The position numbers were made by a program, and so were the translations under genes. A stretch of 64,000 nt of DNA from contig JAFJTR010000045.1 of assembly GCA_022559985.1 (NCBI GenBank), positions 124,001 through 188,000 on the forward strand, given 5' to 3'. The stretch comes from Parastagonospora avenae f. sp. tritici 18332-5 (lineage: Eukaryota; Ascomycota; Dothideomycetes; Pleosporales; Phaeosphaeriaceae). This document shows, piece after piece, positions 56,666 through 64,000 of the stretch. Under the pieces are notes generated by a model, which was not told the origin of the DNA, did no database searches, and saw nothing but the letters and a program-made list of their open reading frames with translations. Each line of letters starts with the position of its first letter. Within the stretch, counting starts at the first letter, position 1.

Positions 56666-57842
56666 TTTGAGTGTGTAAAGATTGACAGAGGTCGCTGGGA
56701 CTGCTAAGGATGGTGTAGGTATGTAGCTGAGCTGTCCAGCAGTTCAAAGTTGCGTCGAGCAGAGGTGATCAAGAAGATCGAGATAGATTGTGAGTTAGAA
56801 AGTAAGGTATAAGAAGTTAAGAGGTGAGGAGAGCGATCCACGCTGTAGGCAGCTTGCTGCTCGCTCAACAAGAGCAACAGAAACGAACAATAGAGAGCTG
56901 TGGTGAAGGAGGAAAAGTCGAGGTGAACGGGGAACCTGAGGAACAAAATCTCCCAAGTGTCTCGCCTAGATCAACCTGCCGCTGTCGCGAGGAAGTCAAT
57001 AGAACCAGATCGGGCTCGTCGCGCAGGGTCCCTTCACTTTCACAGCATCCAGTGGCTCAAATTACTTTGTTGTTAATCTTGCGCCCGTACTACCTTTGGT
57101 ATGAAACACGAGACGGGCGCCTCAAAAGAGCTTAGTACTGCGTCTGTCAACATGGACAACGCAACAATTGGTGGCTAGACCTGCTTTTCCGCCCGCAGAA
57201 CAGCAGTCTAATCCTGGATTCTTGGGCATCGAGGCGTTCTAGCGAAGTCTGGTCAAGGTGTGACTGTCGCGTAGCGATTGGCTCACAGCGCTTGAAACGC
57301 GAGTGGGGATGGCGTTTCAAGTCTTAAAACAGACGATGCGCGCGCCCATCTGCGGGCGGCAAGAAATCCCCGATCCTTCAATCGTTAGCCGTCGTTTCCG
57401 CGAAACAAGGCGGTCCCGCGACGCGGATGGGGATCTTTTGTCGATGTGTGGTGGAGAGTGATGGAGACGAGAACGATGCGGCGCCTCGAAGCTTGACAGC
57501 GCTAAGCGACGCTAAGTCAGCTTACACCGAATGGCCAACCACTTGTCAACCTACCAGCTACAATCACACTCCCGTTCACGGATTGTTCGACGTGGTCGTG
57601 GGAACTGCCGAAGCTGTCAAGGATTAGACATGGATTCATATTTACTCGAAGTCTCTCCGAGGAACTCCCCTCACGACACACCAATCTCACTCTCCATGAC
57701 TATGGACACTCACACCAGAAAGTCAATTACACCAGTCATCGGGTCTTCGCGTGCGAAATACAAGATCTTGGCAACGCAATCGTGTCGATCACAATGATAC
57801 TATCAACGCCTTCGTTCCCTCATTACTCCCAAACTCTATTGT
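56666..57842. other. Intergenic region of 1.2 kb
   Basis: Contains the membrane-protein promoter (left) and the 3' flank of the disordered-protein gene (right). GC-rich CG-containing sequence and a hairpin occur near 57.3 kb. No gene supported. Confidence 0.5.
57291..57321. repeat. Perfect inverted repeat, 10-bp arms
   Basis: CTTGAAACGC (57291-57300) and GCGTTTCAAG (57312-57321) with an 11-base loop. It is intergenic, about 0.6 kb from the nearest start codon. It could be a regulator site or hairpin. Confidence 0.5.
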
Positions 57843-59550
57843 CTATTGCGTCCCGACAGTTCCGTCCCGATTCGACGCCATCGGGCCGTCCTTCATCTTC
57901 TTCATGAAGCCGCTCAATTTGCCAGCACCCCTTCCACCACTTTCAAGTTGTGAACCAGATATCGCGGGGCCAGAATATGGCTGCCTCCCAGGAATCGGCG
58001 GCACTGGAGGTGCATCGGCGGCGGGTGGCCGCGGTCGAGACGTGAAGTTTTGTGACTCGATTTCTGTACGACCGGCTTCTATCACCGCCTGGTTCTTCGC
58101 GTGAACAGCGGAGTCTGCGGGAGCGAAACGACGATCAACAGTGTTGTTAAAGGTTCCACGCAGGGCCTCTCCAGCTCCCTATGACGATTGTTAGTCGGTG
58201 TTGCGAATGTGGCTTGCGCAGGCTGAACCTACATGAATACCGTGGGCTGCTGCCTTCAAGCTAGCCAGTGTAGCCTGCTTCTGTGGCACACCCTGAGGCG
58301 GTGGCTGAGGAGTATGACCCGCTCTAAAAGGAATGGGACGGCTGGCATCAGTATCGTAATTGTTGTGCTGCTGAGTATTCCACGCCTCTCCCCATTGCTG
58401 CGGAGTTGGCTGCTGATGACCAGCTTGCACTTGTCCAGGTTGTAGTTGGCCAGAGATTTGTCGTGGGACGCCCAGAGGAGGCGCTCTAGATGGATAGGAG
58501 AAGTTCGCCTTGTTTGAGGGACTACTTGGAGTAATCGGGCTCACAGGTGTGTCCATGGGATTCGGTCGCTGTACGGCGGGCGATACAGAGTCCAGCTCCA
58601 AGCGATTCCTGATATTGTTTCTCTCTGGTATAGGGGGTGACGAGTTCTCAGGAATCGTGATATGCGGCGGAGGCTGGTTCTGATGTTGACCTTGGTTGAC
58701 ATGATTGACATGGCTCGCCGGCATTGGCGGGGTGACGTCGTTGTATGAGGTCTGCGGAGTGAGGCCGGGAGGAGTGAGGCCGGGCACTGGATTCTCGCTT
58801 GGTGGGAGAGGAGGCATTGGTGATGGTGGGCTTGGTCCAGAAGTATTGGTTATACTGCCATCTCCCTGAGACGTGCCATTGTTGACAGGCTGCTCCACAG
58901 TTGTACTTCCACCCGGACCAGTGGTCGTAGTGGTGGTGGTCGTTGTCTATGAAGAGTGTCAGTGTAAGTCGCACACAGAATGCTCAGAGCGAACATACGG
59001 TAGTTGTGGTGGTAACAATGTTGCCAGTACCAGCATCGCGGTATGTATCTCTTGAGATATTCTCATGGCTCGATCGATTTTGTAAAGAGTGCGCAGGAGG
59101 TGGAGCAAGGGTATTCTGCTGAGGAGGTGGTGTTCTAATAGCTGCAGGCGCCTGTGAAGACTGCGCGGTAGGGTTCCACGGCTCACCGAGAGAAGCACGA
59201 TTCGCATTGCTTGCGAAACTTGGATTGGCGCTACTGCTCGGTTCGCTGCTGCCGTACGCTGAGTCAAAGTTGGTGTCAACTGTGTCTCTCTTGGGGTTGT
59301 GTTCCTTGGGCGGCTCGATGGTATCTTTCCTCGTGGTATCCCTGTCTTTCTCTTTCGAGTGGAAAGGGTTTGAAAGACGGAACTTCGATTTCTTCCTCTC
59401 TTCAGCCGACGTCGTGTTGTTTGCAGAAGTCATTGGCTGCGAAGTGTTCGCTGGTTGACCGCTTAGACCGCCGGACATGGTAACGCCTTGCCTGTCGCGG
59501 CTTTTGCTACGCTTCCGGAGTTTGTTGGCGGGTCTAGGGTCCTGTTCCAT
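57843..59550 (-). CDS. Disordered fungal protein of unknown function
   Basis: Three exons, 59550-58999, 58946-58233, 58178-57843 (introns 52 and 54 nt, good branch sites), encode 533 residues. Nearly the whole protein is low-complexity: a basic N-terminus (NKLRKRSKSRDRQG), a Ser/Asn/Pro-rich middle, a Thr tract of more than a dozen residues spanning the first splice junction, and Pro/Gln-rich sequence. The one ordered-looking block is near residues 410-450, LASLKAAAHGIHGAGEALRG then TFNNTVDRRFAPAD, which I recall as a conserved helix in many ascomycete proteins of unknown role. The C-terminus GKLSGFMKKMKDG is basic and amphipathic. Function unknown; a membrane-associated adaptor is a guess. 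Confidence 0.72.
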
Positions 59551-60404
59551 TTTGGTGTGTACGTGGACAGATGCGCAATATTACGATTTGCGTAGAGTAA
59601 ATTGGATGGAGCAAAAGTATTTCGACTGTCGTTCTAATGTTCTTGGAGCATATGGGGGAGTAAAGGCTTAAGCAGGGCCCCTCAGCCAGGCCGGCAACCA
59701 TGATATCATTCTGGTAATTGTGGCGCCGGCTGAGTGGCGCGTCCAATCACAAATTCATTCTTTGACGATCATCCACCGGTCGAGCATGTGGCGGGTGAGA
59801 GGCAGGGATGTCGAATGCTCGATTGCGTCGGTGCGGTTCAGCTGTCAGGTTTTGTCCCACTTCCTTCCTAGCGTAGTGACGAACTAGTCCATCGCTGAAT
59901 GTTCCGGCCAAAGAAATTCTGGTGTCGGCATGCGCAAGGAGAGCCGGCTTTACAGTATTTGGCCCTTGTACAATGCCGTCGCCGCACGGCGGTTCGAGCC
60001 TGTCGGAAGAACCCTGACAGCAGAAGAGACTGTGAACCTGTCGCGAGGGTCCAGCGATCCGCATCGCACTACACAGCCACCGCAGCATCCGATGTGTCCA
60101 GTTTCTGTTGATAGGCTACAAAAAATGCAATATCGCGATGATGTATTGCGCATACATGCACCAGGGGTGCGAAGAGCGTTCGAGAAGAGCTGGTGTTTTG
60201 GACCCCACGCATCATGTCAGCTTCGCTTCAGCCGCCTGAGGCTTCGCGACTTCGCCTCACTTGGTTGACACTGTGCGACGAGGCGCAATGCAATATATGC
60301 GTTTAGACTCTGTGTGAATGCACGCATGCCATCCTCTCCCCGTACATCTCTTCATTGAGCGCTCGAGAACACACTGGTGAATTGATAGATGTAGGCTACT
60401 CGTC
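59551..60404. other. Divergent intergenic region
   Basis: About 854 bp between the disordered-protein gene and the STAND-N gene, which are divergent. A GGTTCGAGCC string near 60000 recalls a tRNA B box, but no acceptor stem or cloverleaf can be drawn. No other feature seen. Confidence 0.5.
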
Positions 60405-63400
60405 ATGGCAGAGATCGGGCTAATCGCGAGTGTCGTCCAGGTATAAGGCTCTGCACACATGGTATCTCGTTCTACCCCTCTTGCTGACACGCTCCAGGTT
60501 GCTGGTGCAGGACTCAAACTCTCACATACGCTCTGTCAGTACGTCGATGGAGTTGCAACGGCTGATCGCAGGATTAAAGACATCGCGAAAGAGATTCGCC
60601 TGACTAGCTTTGTCCTTAAAGAACTAGGCAATGTCTTTGAGAGCGATGATACGAAGGCCTTGATTTCTGACGGTGCTCGCCAAACGGCGGACGAGACGCT
60701 GAAGGAGTGTTCTGATGTGTTTGCCGAGATTGATGCAACGCTCACGAAGAGCAAGAAAAACACTTTTGGAAGACTGATGCTTCCTTTTCGAGACACCAAG
60801 ATTGAGCTTCTACGCAGTCACATCGACAAGCTCAAAGACACTTTAAAACTCCTCCTAAAGGTGCTATCCATTGCACACCACGTCGCAACTAAAAAGCTCA
60901 ATCGCAAAGCTGAGGCTGAGGCAAAGGCCCAAATTCAGGAGCTCATCGACCTAAACAAGCGATCTACTCAGAAGTATGCAGAATCGCTTAGAAACTACAG
61001 CTCGAGCGACAGCGATTCTGAAGGCCCGACCATGCCAAATTCTATACCTGGAACCGAGAAGCAGACCGTCCTTAGCGACCCTGCCCAAGATATGGCAATT
61101 GCTATACAAGCAATCAGCTCATCTATTAACCCAAAAACTCTCGCGAGCTGCGCACAGCACGTGCGCAGCTTGTTGGACAGCATCGAAACTCTACAACAAG
61201 CTCTCACGAATGTCGTCGATGGAAGCGATCATTCTACACATCACCAAGGTCTCATTGACTCATACTTCCGTGCTCGTGGTCATCTTGATGGTGTCATATT
61301 CCGCGGATCACCACAACAAGATTCAGTCACTGACGCAAAATCGGGTGCAGAACTGACTAAAAAACTCTCCTTATCTAGTGGAAGTGCATCGACGCACGGT
61401 GGTGCTAGGGTGAAACCACAGATCGTCATTGACTTCGGCACGACTAAGGGCAAAGTGTCTGCGAGAAATGTGTCTGTATCGACAAAACCGTATGACCAAA
61501 GGTTCGATGGCATAGACGCCGAGTCTCCTAGTACTGACGCTGCTCATACTATCCGCACTGAGTTAAACGCAGCATTGGAACAACCCGCGTATGATGTGGA
61601 TGACAAGTACAACATTGCGCCATGGAAAGCACCATCGCATGGGCTGTTAACTGATGAAGAGACTTGTCGCACTGGCTACCCAGCAGTTCCATCTCTCTCC
61701 TTAAAAAGGTTTACTTCAAATCCACGACCTTCATCAACTATACTGAATGTTAGCAGCGATGCCGCCCCTGATAGCTTGGAAGTCGAATGTTTGGAATCCC
61801 TTTTCGAGCACAACAGCGCAGCGTCTGAAGATGCAAGTACCGATGACATATCGCACGATGGCCCCATCTCTGGAATGGGATCATGGAACCACGAAGTTCG
61901 ACACAGCGGTCCGCAAGACATGTTCAGCATGACACCTCTACGGCTGGGTCCACAATATGAGCACCGTCGAGGATTGTCATCGTCGAGTCTGGTCCCTTCG
62001 ATGGCCGATACTGGGCCAAACACCCCGAACCCTTTTCACAGGCCGACCGCAACGGACTTACATGACCGAAGTTCGGGTAAAGATACTGCTGCTAAACCAT
62101 CTCAAACGAACACGCCTGACTATGCCCACAATTCCCCTACAATAGAGTTGAATTCAAAGCCTGTTGTATCTGATGGCCGTCATCGCCGTGATAGATCATC
62201 ACCATCGTCATCTTCTGGTACCAATCCGAGCCGTTCATCACGAATTCTTATGACTTCGGGCACGGAAAACGAAATCAGGCTCCGTGCCGATGAGACAATG
62301 CCGCTTAGTCTTCAATTCAATGGTGACATGGAGGGTCGCACGTTGCAGCTGGTACCAACCGAGAGCGGAATGACTGACATGGTTATTGGAGACAATGGAT
62401 CTCGCAGCAGTCGAACTGTTTATCGAAGCGAAAGGGACAGTGTTGCGAGAAAGAATAAATCCGCCATTGCAGGTCACAGAAGACGCGAAGCCGAAGATGT
62501 TTCGGAAAGAAGTAAGAATCTTAGTTCTGCTTCGTCGATGATGTCATTAATGAGTACTATAGGCTCTCGCAGTCCCCGCCTTCGTCGCTCCAAACAGATT
62601 GTTGATTATCTTTCGGAAACGGCGTCGCAGAGATCTGATCCCAACGCTTATTACTTAGCAACATCAGCACAGGGCCCAGCAGTGGTACAAACGGCGCGAA
62701 CTCGCCGTCAAGCGTCTGCTGCGCATCCCCGGCCGCAAACCTTTGCTGGAGATTCTAGCACTTTCTGGGCCCCGGGAATGCCTCTACTGTCACGCACCTC
62801 TGACCAGCGCGGCCCTGCACCGTCCTTCTCCACTTATCAAAACGCACGGCCACAGCAGACCAGTTACTACCCTCCCGTATACTATGCTCAACAACACCAG
62901 CCATTCCATGCTCAGCAAGGATCTCCGATTTCTACACGCCCCTCGATAAGTCATGGTCAGCGTGATTCATCTGCTCCTACTGTCACACAAGAAGGTCAAT
63001 TCCAATACTCAGCGAGATCTGGACAGGCCTCAGTACCCAACGCTAGGCCTTTTCCATCCCAGAGGATGCCCTCACAATATGGAGAACAAGATCCCGAGGG
63101 ATCTTCTGAGTCAGAACACTCTGAGGACGAAGAAGATGAACGCGAGGTTCATCAACAACAAGAGCGAGCTACCCGCGCTCTGATACCTCCACCAGAACTC
63201 AGACGGAACGCAAGTCATCGGCGTCCAACTCTTACCCATGAGAAGACAACGCAGGTCGCGGAGCGCCTTGACGCTAATCGCTGCGACAAGCGTAGGCAAT
63301 CTATCACTATACCCGATCGAGCTGTTCCACGTGAACGACTCCGGGAGCGGGAGCGAGTACCTGAATTGACTGCTGGTCCATCACGGCGCCCGTCAGTCAG

Positions 63401-64000
63401 CCGTCCGACTTCTCGACCTTCCCTAAGTCGCTCGACTCAATCTGAAAATAGCAGTCGCCTTGTAAGCATCCAGCTCGGTGATAGCGGATATGATCGGTGC
63501 GCATATTACGACCAGGACAGAGATCAAGCTTCTGGGGGTCAATATGATGCCGAGAGGCGACGAGAGAAGCGATGCTCCAATGTGATAATACAGGGGCGCT
63601 ACATGCCAAGTCTCCCGGATAACGATGATGACAGTGAAGAGGAAGACGGGGAAGAAGATGATGCTTGGGCACTCATTGATCCTCAGGAGAATATGGACCT
63701 AATGAGCAAAGTAAAAGAAGACGCGAAGAGCAAACAAAATATGCTCAACGCAGAGGAGTACATTCATGCGACACGTGGTAGCGGTGACCCGTATGCCAAT
63801 CAAATCAACAAGGCCGCTCTGAAGAGGGCCTCCCGTAAGCCTTCGCTGCCTTCAAAATCGAGCGGAAGCAGACCAAACGTCACCAGATTGTTGCCCGCCA
63901 TAGGTAGCGAATACTACCAGGCGAAGGCGGAAGAATACTGTTCGGACGAGAGCGACGGTGGACACGTAATGGCAGACAGCCTCCCGCGCAGATCATCGCC
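60405..64000 (+). CDS. Fungal STAND-type N-terminal domain protein (3' end outside window)
   Basis: Exon 1 is 60405-60440 (MAEIGLIASVVQ), intron 60441-60497, and exon 2 is open from 60498 to the window edge, giving more than 1179 residues. The N-terminal 150-190 residues (VAGAGLKLSHTLCQYVDGVA, RRIKDIAKEIRLTSFVLKEL, LLRSHIDKLKDTLKLLLKV) are the helical fungal N-terminal domain found in front of NACHT/NB-ARC STAND proteins and in stand-alone proteins. What follows is a very long Ser/Pro/Arg/Gln-rich disordered region with acidic runs (about 1065-1090) and no visible NTPase or repeat domain within the window. Function is unknown; the domain is often linked to recognition or signalling. The gene may simply be this N-domain plus a disordered effector-like tail. 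Confidence 0.78.

Noticed and set aside
59990..60020. tRNA-like B box GGTTCGAGCC
   Set aside because: No matching A box, acceptor stem or T-stem pairing could be drawn.

Overview
The window is nuclear DNA of a filamentous ascomycete (Pezizomycotina), most likely a Dothideomycete. The evidence is gene content (FlbA-type RGS, HET-domain genes, CFEM receptor, heme-thiolate peroxygenase, argB and ilv6 of fungal type) and gene structure: compact genes on both strands, introns mostly 45-65 nt with GTRNGT-like donors, CTAAC/CTGAC branch sites and YAG acceptors. The class assignment is inference; no species can be named. Exon boundaries were worked out by hand from reading frame, splice signals and recalled family motifs, without transcript support.

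Layout. 1-6.5 kb: 3' end of an flbA-like RGS gene, a 2.7 kb gap with G-rich tracts, checkpoint kinase chk1, and a convergent aldo-keto reductase. 7-18 kb: a GPI-type secreted S41 peptidase, a CFEM/Pth11-type receptor gene broken by a frameshift, MICOS subunit MIC12, and a 1095-residue low-complexity protein. 18-28.6 kb is the accessory-looking part: a possible small gene, a secreted M35-like metalloprotease/SGNH esterase fusion, an unknown 402-residue protein, a PQ-loop membrane protein, a decayed HET gene, and a short heme-thiolate peroxygenase. 28.8-53.3 kb is mostly conserved housekeeping: M20 peptidase, mitochondrial glycerol-3-phosphate dehydrogenase (gut2), a VTC5-like SPX protein, acetolactate synthase small subunit (ilv6) divergent from a KH-domain splicing factor, a Tag1-like vacuolar membrane protein divergent from ornithine carbamoyltransferase (argB), a DUF1857 protein, an NCBP3-like cap-binding protein, and succinate-semialdehyde dehydrogenase divergent from a short-chain dehydrogenase. 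53.5-64 kb: a second HET gene with one in-frame stop, a four-TM membrane protein, a disordered conserved protein, and a protein with a fungal STAND-type N-terminal domain that runs off the window.

There is no obvious biosynthetic cluster. Shared themes are amino-acid biosynthesis (ilv6, argB with two CPRE-like sites), RNA processing (KHDC4-like, NCBP3-like) and phosphate/vacuole biology (VTC5-like, Tag1-like). The most unusual items are the protease-esterase fusion, three environment- or self-recognition genes with disabling lesions (CFEM receptor and two paralogous HET genes), and several introns that are in frame and free of stops.
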